Shown here piece by piece: positions 12,384 through 22,613 of a stretch of DNA of 64,000 bases. Under the pieces are notes generated by a model. It saw only the letters and a list, made by a program, of their open reading frames with translations. It was not told the DNA's origin and searched no databases. The position numbers were made by a program, and so were the translations under genes. Source of the stretch: Ixodes scapularis. Lineage: Eukaryota; Arthropoda; Arachnida; Ixodida; Ixodidae. Location of the stretch: contig NW_024609835.1 of assembly GCF_016920785.2 (NCBI RefSeq), forward strand, positions 26,857,297 to 26,921,296, read 5' to 3'. Positions within the stretch are counted from its first letter, which is position 1. Each line of letters begins with the position of its first letter.

Positions 12384-12530
12384 CATCATCATCATCATTT
12401 ATTTTCCTTGAGGGCCCCAGGGGGCATTATACAAGGGAGTGAACACACTAAAAACATCAACAAAAATAGTTAATAAAAAACACGCTGTAATCTATACTTG
12501 TATTTCAGAAAGAAAGAGGTACAGAAAGAT
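12384..12530 (-). mobile_element. LINE 3'-tail fragment inserted in one palindrome arm
   Basis: About 147 bp interrupt the left palindrome arm. The mirror arm shows the uninterrupted sequence at 12993-13000. On the minus strand the insert ends in AATAAATGATGATGATGATG, a non-LTR-retrotransposon-style 3' microsatellite tail, after a CCCTCAAGGAAA block. It is a 5'-truncated insertion that post-dates the palindrome. Confidence 0.7.
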
Positions 12531-12635
12531 GGTGAACTAACGCAGTTTTCTTCTTTATCTTCTATGGCCAAGGCCTCAAGTATTTCACGGGCGAGCTGGT
12601 CTTTGTGATGAGCTAATATGGTACCCAGTTCGAGC

Positions 12636-12885
12636 TAGGGTGCCTCAATGTCCTTTTGTTTGGAGTGATGGCACCCTTCGTAGTACCCGATGCCGACAGC
12701 ACGCGCTCACGGGGAAAATAGAAAGAAATCGACGAAAACAAAATGTCGCCATAGCACAGTCAGCGCCACAGACGCGTGCAGGGACACGCTCTTTCACGCG
12801 CTTCTGAACAAAAAATAAATGTAAAAGTGGGCACAAAATGGCCAGATGTCTCCACCCTAAGCAAAGCGCACATGAAGGCACCCTA
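12636..12885. mobile_element. 250-bp hAT-like MITE (TAGGGTGCC family)
   Basis: The termini TAGGGTGCCT and AGGCACCCTA are flanked by an exact 8-bp duplication GTTCGAGC (12628-12635 and 12886-12893). There is no coding capacity. It sits at the centre of the palindrome. A 35-bp relative lies at 46032-46066. Confidence 0.85.
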
Positions 12886-13220
12886 GTTCGAGCTTGGCCT
12901 CGCACATGCATGCTCGACAATGAGCGGCTAAGACCAGCTCGCCAGTGAAATACTTGAGGCCTTGGCCATAGAAGATAAAGAAGAAAACTGCGTTAGTTCA
13001 TCATCTATTGCGCTACAGGAAAGCGAAAAGATTCCTCCGGAAAACCAGTATCCGAGATGGAACAGAAAAATCAAGTGGGAAGAAGAGAAGGTTGCCACAG
13101 CGCCAGTAGACAAAGAGAGGAAAACGAAGAATCTTTATCAAATAGTTGGTAGTCCAGCGATCACTTGTCTTTACTCCTTTCTCCCTAATTTCGTAGTTCA
13201 GCTGGTTTAACCGTTGTAAT

Positions 13221-13763
13221 ATGTACCACCAACTAGCTCAGCTTCTACCCCCTGTTAGTTATCTTTCTCTGAAATCACAGGAAACGCTTTTTCGCCCTCC
13301 ACAAATGTTTAAACAGTTCGCGACAGAGAAAAGCAATATTACACGAGCTTCCCAACACCGAATCTAATGCTGAGGAAGTCGCACCTTTGAATCCCGACGA
13401 TCGGCAGTTGCGTCTGCTCTGCACAAGCACCAAAATGACTATGCCCACAACAGTGTCGGGGAGCAAGGTGCCGATACTCTAAGCGCAGCTCATTTAGTGG
13501 CTCTAGGGCCAAAGGTCACTAATAGTGTGCACGAAGGATGTGCGCGCGATGCGAGGAAGCTGACAGAGCCATTTCGTTGTTGCGCATACACGCTGTGCAT
13601 ACAGGGGCGACGATACCGTGTAACTGCGCGTCAAGAACGGCGTGGCAGGCCGAAGAACGGAACCGCAGCCCGTGTGCATTCGCAGGTCTCAAAAGCCGGT
13701 TGCAGGAGCTTCCGAGGGCGTCAGAATCACGTACCCGCATTCCGATCGCTTATTTCGAGATGC
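13221..13763. other. Unassigned stretch
   Basis: There is a GC-rich 270-bp ORF region without recognisable motifs. Nothing else is evident. Confidence 0.4.
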
Positions 13764-14178
13764 TAGGCGATAGGAAGCATAGCAACGGCGGCCGCACGGG
13801 ATTGGCTGGTTATAGAGTGCGATGGCGTGACGTAACACCTTGCAACCGAGGTGCAGTGGGGGACAGCTGCGCTGGAGCGTCTTTCGGCCGCCGGTGGAAT
13901 ACCTCGAAGCGACGTGTACGGGTGGGCCAAGGTGACTTAATATTTTGAAATGAGCCACCCGCAGACTGTCGCAGCGCAGTGGCGTTAACGAAAAGGGGGG
14001 GGGTTATGGCGTGTCCTAGTGATACACCCGCCATTCCCCACTGCACGGCGCGGCGCCGAGATTGGCGAAGGGAGACTTCGGCGGAGGCCTTGGGTTGCTA
14101 GGTGTTACGTCAGAGCGTCGCTCCCTATAACTAGCCAATGCCGTGCGGCCTCTTTTGCTATGCGTCCTATCGCCTGCA
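13764..14178. repeat. Inverted-repeat (foldback) element
   Basis: Arms of about 87 bp at 13764-13850 and 14092-14178 are inverted copies at roughly 80% identity. They share GCATAGCAA, GGCCGCACGG, ATTGGCT and GACGTAACACC blocks. The spacer is 240 bp and GC-rich. No target duplication was identified. Confidence 0.65.
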
Positions 14179-14760
14179 ATATGCGCCTCGCCGCCATCTT
14201 TCGACGCTTTAAGGTATTTCCTAGCCAGTTTCCACATCCAGTGAGACTGGCGCCATCACATGGCAACGTTGAGAACTTCGAACACGCGAAACGCTCTAAA
14301 CCGTCCCAGGTTAGCCAATGTACCAAGGCGCGCTAACGCTAACGCATTAAAAAATTTTGCATTTAGAATGCGTAGGAAATGAATCCTGCGGAGCGTGCTC
14401 GGTGATCACGCCTGCTTTGTCGTTCTCTTCAATAGCTAGGGATACATACACCAGCTATGTGCATAGTGGTCAACTACATAGGCGTTGGTGATTTCGAGGT
14501 GAGTAGTCAAACCAAAGTTTTTAGTACTCACCTCCAAACCACCAACTAAATATGATTTGATTTGTTTCGACCCACAAACACTAAAGCCCGGACGCCATGA
14601 GTGCAACGTAAAACAACAACAGCAAAACAGCTGAAAAAAAGTTATTTATATATGTAACCAGATAAAAAAAAACATGCGAATAATACAAACAAATTTTAAT
14701 AGTGGGAGGCAAAATGTACCCATGCATTGCTCAAAGCAAGCATGGCCCGGCTGCAGGTAG
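14179..14760. other. Unassigned stretch
   Basis: AT-rich towards the right. A small inverted pair (GGTGAGTAGTC...GAGTACTCACC) occurs near 14500-14532. No gene is recognised. Confidence 0.4.
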
Positions 14761-14768
14761 ACTATAGC

Positions 14769-15785
14769 TAGGGTTCGGATTGTTCGGTTTAAACCGATAA
14801 AAACCGATAAAAGCACGCCGAATCCATTTTCAGAAATTCGGTTTTAACCGAAAATGTAAGTTTTTAGGTTCGACATTCTTTATTTAAACCAATAAAAACT
14901 GATAAAAGTACGTCGAATTCATTTTCTAAAAATCAGTTTTAACTGGAAAAGGTCGCTTTGACCTTCCAGTTGTACCGCAAAACCGTGGCGAAAAAGTGAA
15001 ACGACAGTGTCTATCGAAACGTGTCCGAATGTGTGGGATACATGGGTGCCATCACGACGTTTTGGTTTAATGTGCGTATCATCGATCGAAACGTGAAGTC
15101 CGAAATGCCCCATGACTTCAACATGTACGAGCATGTTTTCGAACTCGTTGTAAGGAAGGATGACTTGATATAAGCTCTGCATGTTGTGTTGTGCTTCAAA
15201 ACGTCGCACCGTGTCTCTTTTGGCGGTCACAATTGGTTGATTGGCCGATTTTGGCTCGGGCAGCCCTTCATCTCCTCAGCCTGCGAGTGTCCAGTGTTAG
15301 CGTTGAGAGGGCATTCTCGAAGCTCAGGGTCATATTAACAGGAAAGAAAGAGTGCGGATCAACGAGGAGAACCTGGGAAAGTACATGTGTGTGTGCGTAC
15401 TATAATAAGATCACGTAATCCTGATATACAGATGGTGATGTTCCATGATTTTGGGCACAAGCTTCATATCTGACTTGTTTGTACTTGCGTTGCTTTTTTT
15501 TTTTTTTTGCTTTTTTTTTACAGTTGTACACATTTGCCAGAGGAAGCGTCCATTTCTTTTTCAGTGTATCTGTGCCGTTATTCTTTGAGTAATCACAAAT
15601 ATCAGAGCTACAAGGATAATCTGATCCGGTGTCCGTTGGTGTTTATTTTATATTCACCAAAAAAAGCCGATAAACTTTCGTGGGCATAAATATACGCCGA
15701 AAAAAACGAAAATTGATTTTTAAACTAAACACCGAAAAAATACGCCGAATTTCGAAAAAATAGAAACCGAAAAATCTGAACCCTA
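14769..15785 (+). mobile_element. hAT element remnant (TAGGGTTCGG family), 1.0 kb
   Basis: The ends TAGGGTTCGGATT and AATCTGAACCCTA are inverted and flanked by 8-bp duplications ACTATAGC (14761-14768) and AGTATAGC (15786-15793), with one difference. The subterminal regions repeat AAACCGATAAAAACCGATAA-type units on both sides. A C-terminal hAT transposase fragment (15251-15418) shows the superfamily. A second copy of the family is at 55613-58125. Confidence 0.85.
15251..15418 (+). pseudogene. hAT transposase C-terminal dimerisation domain, broken
   Basis: The frame reads LARAALHLLSLRVSSVSVER followed by AFSKLRVILTGKKE, matching the conserved hAT dimerisation motif (L-x-P-A-S-S-x-x-x-E-R-x-F-S). 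After GKK the frame shifts: the GKYMFVCTIMRS continuation seen in the sister copy at about 56060 is out of frame here. Only the last roughly 60 residues of a transposase of about 600 remain, so the surrounding element is non-autonomous. Confidence 0.7.
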
Positions 15786-16076
15786 AGTATAGCCGGTGCT
15801 GTAGTCAAAAGATGGATGTAGAGAGATAGAGCATTGGTCGAGACGTTCGCAATTTAAGGGCGCACGACTGCCTAGCATGTTGCTTGCTGGTGCGCATGTT
15901 TGCGCTATTCTGTGGCGAAAAGGACAGCATGCGGAAAGGATGAACCAAGCTTGGAGAAGCTTGCGGATGATCGACGCTTTGGCCTCCTCCGCGCAGCTTG
16001 TATTGCAAACGCGGTACACAAAAACACGTGGCTCCGAGCGAGGAGTTGGAAACGTTCTCAAATCTCGGCCCACTAA

Positions 16077-16748
16077 AGGTGTATCCACACGACGGACCGG
16101 GCCGCGGACCGATTGATCACGTGATGCGAGGCCCGCGGGCCGCCCGGCTGCAATGAGCATTCACACGGCGGACCAAAAGAGCAGACGACAGAGCGAACGG
16201 GCCGGTCTAACCCTCGACCTCACAGCTCCGCCAAACGCATGCAGCGAGCTGCTTTGAGGCTAGTTGTAAGGAGCCAAGATGGAAGTTGAACGAAAGAGAT
16301 GTTTGGCCGCGGTGGCCCTGGCGTTGACTATTGAGGACGAGGAGGACTTAAGTGAACCGAAAAGGGCATACAACTATTGTCCAACAGAGCGGGGAATCGC
16401 TCCACAAGCGCGATGAAGTAAAAAGTTGCATCGTCGCACCATGACGCCATCGTCGTACAACAAAAGGTTCGTCTTCTTCGTCTTCGACAGTTTGCGCCAA
16501 AAGAACACGACTTTGAATTTGGATTTCAATTCAAACAACAAAAGTCAGCTTGTTGCCAGACTTAGCACTTCAATTATACTAAAAACGCCGCGGTCCGCCG
16601 CCAAGGTCCGGGCGAGAAATGCGCTTGGCATTTCTCACAAGCGCGGGCCGCGGACCGCCGGCAGACCTCGAAAAGCGGTGACGTAAGATCACGTGATGCG
16701 CGGCCCGCGGACCAAAACAGCAATTTGGTCCGTCGTGTGGATACACCT
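16077..16748 (+). mobile_element. PIF/Harbinger-like deletion derivative
   Basis: The perfect inverted ends AGGTGTATCCACACGACGGA and complement are flanked by TAA on both sides (16074-16076 and 16749-16751). GC-rich subterminal blocks (GCGGCCCGCGGACC) mirror each other. It retains a short ORF (16279-16416) resembling the start of a Harbinger nuclease. Confidence 0.8.
16279..16416 (+). pseudogene. 45-codon transposase N-terminal remnant
   Basis: The ATG lies in a good context (AAGATGG). The frame encodes 45 residues: MEVERKRCLAAVALALTI, then an acidic EDEEDLSEP stretch, KRAYNYCPTERG, and a TGA stop. Harbinger nucleases often start with an Ala/Leu-rich segment, an acidic stretch and then K/R-R-x-Y/W-x-V-x-P. 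The fit is suggestive. The remaining 300 or so residues with the DDE triad are absent, so at most this is the 5' stump left by internal deletion. Confidence 0.4.
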
Positions 16749-16751
16749 TAA

Positions 16752-17418
16752 GTGGCAGCGCTTCACGTAAACAAGTGGCTGACTGGACTACGGTGTTGCC
16801 GAACCGAGGGCAAACGGCTCGTGTGTTTGGCTTCCTCGCCCCCTTGCCCTCGACGTCACCGACACGTGGAGCGAGCGCAGACTTCCTGGATTGGCACGCG
16901 CCCGAGTGCAGCGTGCTCCGGCGTCGACACGTGCGGGAGGCCGGAGGCGGAGGATTCCGATGTTTGGTGCCGAGCGCTCATTCCAAGACCACGCGAGTGC
17001 TCGGGTCGCTGGCCAACGCTGCAGCAGCCCCGCGAATGACCCTGCAGTGGCCTTGTTCGTAATAAGTGTGGAGAGCGAAATCAGATGGGAGCCAATTACG
17101 TCAGAGAGCGGGAAAAACTTGCAGCGCGACACGTCAAAAATGGAAACGTCTGGCGGCTGGTCCTTCATTCGTGCAATCGCGTGCAGCATCAAAGTTGTAA
17201 ATGGAGGTACGGGTAAAAATAGCTCGAAACAGCTCGGGCAGTCGCGGGCCTCGCACGCATGGGACGAGAAAGCGAATTAGACTTAGACGTCCAACACCTA
17301 CATTGTCGCGTCTGAATAAGAAAGGACAAGAGGCCTCAGCAACGGGAGCTATGACAACAAAACCGAATGGAAGTCAAATTTGGATGGCTTTACGTGCCAG
17401 ACCAAGGAAAAGACACCT
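16752..17418. other. Unassigned GC-rich stretch
   Basis: Three overlapping frames are open for about 100 codons because the sequence is GC-rich. None has a recognisable domain. Confidence 0.4.
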
Positions 17419-17443
17419 CCCTTAGCGAAAAGTCGTTCAAAAT

Positions 17444-17700
17444 CAGTACACTCGAAGTGTACTGAAGTATACTAAAAGTACACTTTCAGTGCGGTCTTTG
17501 TACTGATTGTATACTTTAAGTGTACTTAAAGTATACTTCCAGTAAAAATGGCGGTGGACTGAAAGTATACTCGTCCATACAAAACTAGTATATGTAGTAG
17601 AATCGTAGTGCCCACGGTAAAAATTAGTTCAAAATCAGTATACCGAAAGTGCACTTAAGCATACTAAAGGTCTACTTTCAGTGCTTGCAGTCGGCGTACT
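17444..17700. repeat. Left subterminal AGTATACTTT-type array
   Basis: Irregular repeats of GTATACTT, AGTACACTTT and AGTGTACT, often palindromic at GTATAC or GTAC. An internal copy of the TIR edge (GTTCAAAATCAGTATACC) near 17627 suggests duplication of the end. Confidence 0.75.
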
Positions 17701-17714
17701 TAAATTATAGTAAT

Positions 17715-17716
<2 letters not shown>

Positions 17717-17781
<65 letters not shown>
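17717..17781. repeat. (TA)n microsatellite, about 65 bp
   Basis: An uninterrupted AT dinucleotide tract. Confidence 0.97.
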
Positions 17782-17784
<3 letters not shown>

Positions 17785-20374
17785 CGATTTTTAACATCGA
17801 CACACTAAAAACGTGATAGATAGGCCGATGCCGTTTTCACAGAATATTTGTGGGGCTCAGTGTACATTAGATGAGTAAATAAACGTCACAGTACGTTGTC
17901 TAATTAGCTTTTTTTAATTGGCAGTGTAACTGACCATGTTGAATTTTCAATTTTAAAGGGGCTATGAATAAACTCTAGCCTAACTGAAACCATTTGCGAA
18001 AAGGTGACGTGTTTAGGGTTATTCATAGCTATGAATAACCCAAAATAATCCGGTGTTTTTGTAATGCAGGTCTCAGCGTACTATACGCTGTTTCAGATAT
18101 CTGCATCCACAGCAATCAAAAGGACAGGAGGCAAAAGAAACCACGGCTAATAATGGGGACATAAGATCCTCCACCTTGCATGGTCGCATGCAGCGCAAAT
18201 CAACTTCCGAACCGCGTAAGCGAACTGTTGTTATGAATGGAAGCTCGCTCTGAAATTGGCTGGAGAAATCGGCGCCTTTATGCAACAACCTCAAGCTTTC
18301 ACCGAAAGTGTTTCATGGTGTAGATTTATCTTGCAAAACTCTAAGGACATCTCAATTCACGTGAAAAGAGATTGACAATTGCAACAACGAACAACACCGT
18401 CGATCGAGATTTCCACACTGTAAAAAATCGACGTAAATTTAACGTGTCTTTCCCTCGTCAAAAAAGACGGGCACGCTCATTGTTTCAAAACACGAGGTTG
18501 CCCTCATTATTTATGTGCCGCGAGAGCCAATCCTTCCAGAAAAGCCGAAATACCAGCGGTGCAAGCATGCGCTGATGAATCAAAATAGCCTTGGCGACAA
18601 GGGAGAAATTGCTTGAGATAGTTTCGGTTTTACACTGAAAAATAAAACCGAAAGTTGAGATAAAACCTAGGATAGACTAAACGGTTTGTTAATTTTTTAC
18701 GAATATAATAAAGTAACATTATTATTATTAATATATTGATTTGCATAGTTTTGTCTTAAAAAGAAAAAAAGAACAAAAAGAAGAGACTTTTGAAAACTGC
18801 GCAAGACCATCGCTATTGCAATCAGCTTCCGTTCGGCCGCCGTTGGAGTTCCGGAGAGTTCGAGCATCGCTTCCTTTTTACGTTTTAGCCGTTTTTGCGG
18901 ATATTGTAGATACCTTACTTACGTATACCGTGTTCAATAATAGCAAGCGATTACTGAGAGCTGTGAGACACCGCGTCGCAAGTGGCGGACAGTCATGGCC
19001 GACTGGTGCAAGCGAAGGTCAGTAAGTTCCTTTTGTTTCTGCGAAGTGTGCCGCTGTTTCAAACTTTGTCCTGTACCGTGTGCTTGCTAAGCTATGCTGG
19101 ACTCTCACTATGCTCTACCCGGTTTTATTTCGTTATTTGAAAAAAGCGTATCTTCAAAATTTATGGCTCTCTCCGCAGAGTGAGAAAGATTCGCGTGCGG
19201 CGGAACCGAGGACCAGCCGAGGGCCTGTCCTGGGCGCCGTCCCTACGACGGTCGCCCGACGACGCTTTTGCGGAGCGTTCAAGTACAGTCTGACGGCAGT
19301 TCAAGCAATCACAGGTCATGCTAGTTCTGAGGTGCGGTTCCAACAGTCTCTCGTCAACGATTTGTTTCATAAAGCGGGAGCGTGAAAAACGTTACAAGAG
19401 CGAGCAGCATGATTTCTTGCCCGTGCTGATGCCTGTGCCGTAGAGACGGACGATCTCTGCGTATGCCGAAGCGGCACGCTTTCCAAGTTTGCGATTTTGT
19501 GTTGTGAATAAAGTGAGTTTCTATGTCACGTTTTTTAGTGGCGGCGAAAGCCGCTACAAAAGGCAGAGCAGTTAGAAAAAGCAAAAGCATGAAAAAAATG
19601 TTAAAAGGACCTGAATATTCGATGGAGTTGAAAGACTACCAACGTACCAACTCGCCCAGTTATTCTTTGTCAAAGAATAATAGCCAATAGTAATATATTA
19701 AATAAATGCCAACTTTTAATTGGTTAGAAATTTATAACTGACGCAGTACAGCCCTACCCTGCTCTAGTGCTTTTATGATATCAGATAATGTGTAAATATA
19801 TAGGATAGTTCATAGCAACCATTTATGTCCGACCCATTATATTGAATATTTTCTCTAAAAGCTCGAAGTTATATAAAAAAGTACTTATCATAAATCAAGC
19901 CGCACCACTGAATGTGTAATAGCGTATGACTTGTATGTGTGTTCACAGCAAAAGAAAAGGAGGCATTAAGAAAATGCCAATCATTTTGTTTGCTCTGTGT
20001 TAGAGCTTCTTTCAGGTATCAGGTTTTCAGAAACGATATTGCCCGATTTTCCTCGCCCTTTTGTCAGGATGAAGTTGTTACTATCTTGCCTTCCTCACAT
20101 AGTGGTCCTTTGAGCGAATTATGTGATGTTATATCATAGAGTGGCCATAGGCTAATTTTCTCTTCTCTTTTTACGCAGGATGTAATGGCATACCATCATC
20201 ACAAAGGAGAGTGTACAGTGAGGCAGGCTCGGAAACTTGAATAAAGTGATAAGTAGGATTTCAATTTCTGTCTTATCAATTACGTGAAGAACACTGACCA
20301 TAATGTTTGTATGCTACACATACATACATACTTTCAGTTGAACAATGCAGTGCACCTCTTCTTTATGGCTTTTC

Positions 20375-20540
20375 TCACACAGTTTCAGAAGACGCCGGTA
20401 CGTCATTCTCACGAGGAATAGAGCTGCCAAAGATTTCCTCGTTAATTTCCTGACTAATTTTTAAGAGTGCGTCTCCCGGTGGTGGCGCCTCTACATTATC
20501 ATTATCAATTGAGTTGTCACCGGCGTTTCTTAACATTTCA
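20375..20540 (-). CDS. Possible terminal exon in the 4.18-kb element
   Basis: The minus strand is open with a protein-like composition: LHSREMLRNAGDNSIDNDNV, then EAPPPGDALLKISQEINEEI, then FGSSIPRENDVPASSETV and a TGA stop. Immediately upstream on the minus strand is a T-rich stretch ending in TATACAG, a plausible splice acceptor at about 20541. I recognise no domain. It could be the last exon of the element's own gene or a chance ORF. Confidence 0.25.
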
Positions 20541-21276
20541 CGAGAATGGAGCTGTATAAGATGAAATTTCACAGGTTGAAATACAGCCGTTCAAAGAAAC
20601 ACCTTTGAAAAGTCAGCTCTTTAAATGCAGGCGGCGATTTTTCTGGTCAATTTGAGACCGTGCTTTCCATTCAAAACGCCCGACATACACGGCGTCCCAG
20701 ATAACTTGCACCATACTTAAGAAACATCGGAGGGCTCTGCAGGAGTGAAATCAACTGTCCTTAGCAAGTGCCTTGAGAAAGTGCACAGATTTTTTTTAAT
20801 GCGCCTGGTTATGTAAATAACTAAGATTATTGAGCTAACCTTTCGAATATTCTTTTAAGGGCCAAGATGTTAATTGTAAAGTTGCCGGGCGCATTGAGAA
20901 ACACCCATTTAAAGTGTTTGAAACATAATACGTTTTCGTGCTTTTTTCCGGCCTTCAAAGCACGCACATTCGCGGCGCGCTCGCACGCCGTGATTGGGGA
21001 AGCGAGTTGTCACGCGGTATTTTTTTTGTATTTCGCGGGCGTTTTTTTGAAGGCTAGGAAAAAGGATCATGCAAAGCGCACCTTGTTGAAAATGGTTTAA
21101 TTGGGTGTTAATGCGCTCTACAACTTTCCATTTCACACCTCGGCTTTTAAACGAAGATTTAAAAAGTTAGCTGGTTACTCTTAATTAAGTAAATAGGCGC
21201 ACTAAAACAATTTCGTGCACTTTCGCAAGAGACTTTCTAACAGCGTACAGTTGGTTTCACTCCCGGAGAACGCTCC

Positions 21277-21309
<33 letters not shown>

Positions 21310-21341
21310 TCTGGTGGAAGCTATCTGGGAGACTCCGCATA

Positions 21342-21582
21342 TATGTACTGGTAGTGTACATTTAGTACACTAAAAGCATACATGAAGTGTTCTAGACGTG
21401 CACTTATAGTATGCTAAAAGTATATTCGAGGTGCACTTATGGTATACCACATACGTACTTGGGGTGTGCTAAAGGTACACTATTTTGTTTCATAAAAGTG
21501 TGAAACTAGTACGATTTCAGTACATACCCTAAGTTCACTATTAGTATACTTTCAGTATACTTTCAGTATACTGATTTTGAAC
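21342..21582. repeat. Right subterminal AGTATACTTT-type array
   Basis: Same degenerate unit as the left array, ending in three tidy ATACTTTCAGT repeats just inside the right TIR. Confidence 0.75.
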
Positions 21583-21719
21583 GACTTTTCGCTAAGGGCT
21601 GACACGCCCCAACGGTGGGCTGAGGATTCATTTTGACCACCATATTTTGACGCGCAACCGAAAGCTCGGTTACACGGCGCCTTATCTACAAATTGCCACC
21701 TGAGATCCGAAATTGCGGG

Positions 21720-21800
21720 CACCTCTGTCGGGATTTGAACCCGCCATCTGAGACCCGTAAGTCGGCGCTTTGTCTCGGAGCCACTGAAGTGGCTACAACG
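21720..21800 (-). other. tRNA-like B-box remnant
   Basis: On the minus strand GCGGGTTCAAATCCCGACA is a good Pol III B box with a T-arm-like stem (CGGG/CCCG). The A-box half is poor. Similar ATCTGAGACC/ATCCGAAATTG blocks repeat nearby. Probably a decayed tRNA-derived SINE head. Confidence 0.3.
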
Positions 21801-22089
21801 AAACCGAGGCTGACGCATTCGCCTAGAAGACGCAACAATGAAAGGCGCCCAATTACTCACCTGCATAAAATTCCTTCTTGAAAGATTCATGAAAACGCTC
21901 ATTTCATACCCGATTTAAAAAATTAAAGGGAGATCCATTATTGGATATTTAGGGAATGCGTTAGCATGATCCCTGGGAAACGCCACACGCGTCCCCTTTT
22001 TGGGAAACGCTAAAAAAAAATTTAGCCGTTAGTTGTTTATACAGCAGGCGTTTAGTCTACCAGAACATGGCGACATTGTTACCCCCTTT

Positions 22090-22183
22090 AGATGAGCAAT
22101 TTAGCCAGTGCAGCACGACTGCTAGCCTGGGGTCTTTAACGTGCACCACGCAGTAGTGATGCAGGACCGCACGCCGGTACAAT
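22090..22183 (-). mobile_element. SINE body fragment
   Basis: On the minus strand this matches the body of the SINE at about 25040-25140: shared TACCGGCGTG, TCACTACTGCGT, GTGCACGTTAAAGACCCCAG, GGCTAGC and TGGCTAAATTGCTCATCT blocks. The tRNA-like head is missing. Confidence 0.65.
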
Positions 22184-22331
22184 GCTTTCTCGGACAGCGA
22201 TACTGATGGTGTGCAAATGCACGTGTTTGTTAGGTTGCATTGATGGTCTTGCATATCCGAACGAGGCACTTACTTCTTGCGGCAACACAGTCTGTCTGAT
22301 GGCGAAAGAGTCGAACCGGGCTTTGCATTTA

Positions 22332-22613
22332 TGCCCGTGTCCCACTAGAGCGACAGAGAGAGACGAAAGACAGCGACAAGCCTCAAACCCATGCAGCATG
22401 CTCACGATGGTACCTTTGGTAGGTGTTTAGTCGTTCGGTGCTCGTGAATTATGCACGAGTGATTGCAAGCCTGCCAAAGATACCTTCGCGTGCACGGTGC
22501 TCGTATTTGAGCATAGCCTTCTTTATTCTACAAAGCCTCCCAAATCACGAAAGACTTTGGTATGAGGCTTGTCGTTGTCTTTTGTTTCTGTATGTCGCTC
22601 TAGTGGGGCACTG
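22332..22613. mobile_element. Foldback MITE, about 280 bp
   Basis: Arms of about 55 bp: CCCACTAGAGCGACA with GACAAGCCTCA on the left, and TGAGGCTTGTCGT with TGTCGCTCTAGTGGGG on the right. Imperfectly paired, non-coding. No clear target duplication. Confidence 0.65.

Larger units (their letters stand above)
12164..13220. repeat. 1.06-kb palindrome with PLE-like tails
   Basis: The right arm (12930-13220) is a near-exact reverse complement of a split left arm (12164-12383 plus 12531-12603). The right arm ends in TAGTTGGTAGTCCAGCG, and CTAGTTGGTGG occurs in reverse just beyond it, which resembles the tail and edge motifs of the PLEs at 31-35 and 55-59 kb. It may therefore be an inverted PLE tail pair, although the arm ORF (RWNRKIKWEEEKVATAP) is not recognisably PLE. 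The spacer holds a hAT-like MITE. Confidence 0.8.
17419..21598. mobile_element. 4.18-kb transposon with perfect 30-bp TIRs and subterminal arrays
   Basis: The first 30 bases (CCCTTAGCGAAAAGTCGTTC onward) are exactly repeated in inverse at the right end. Inside both ends lie 200-250-bp arrays of a degenerate AGTATACTTT unit. No target duplication is obvious in the flanks (CACCT on the left, CTGACACG on the right). The interior holds a (TA)n run, AT-rich sequence and possible short exons, but no transposase I can identify. Superfamily is undetermined. Confidence 0.75.

Noticed and set aside
16752..17280. GC-rich overlapping ORFs as coding
   Set aside because: Three frames are open at once because of base composition; none has a domain.
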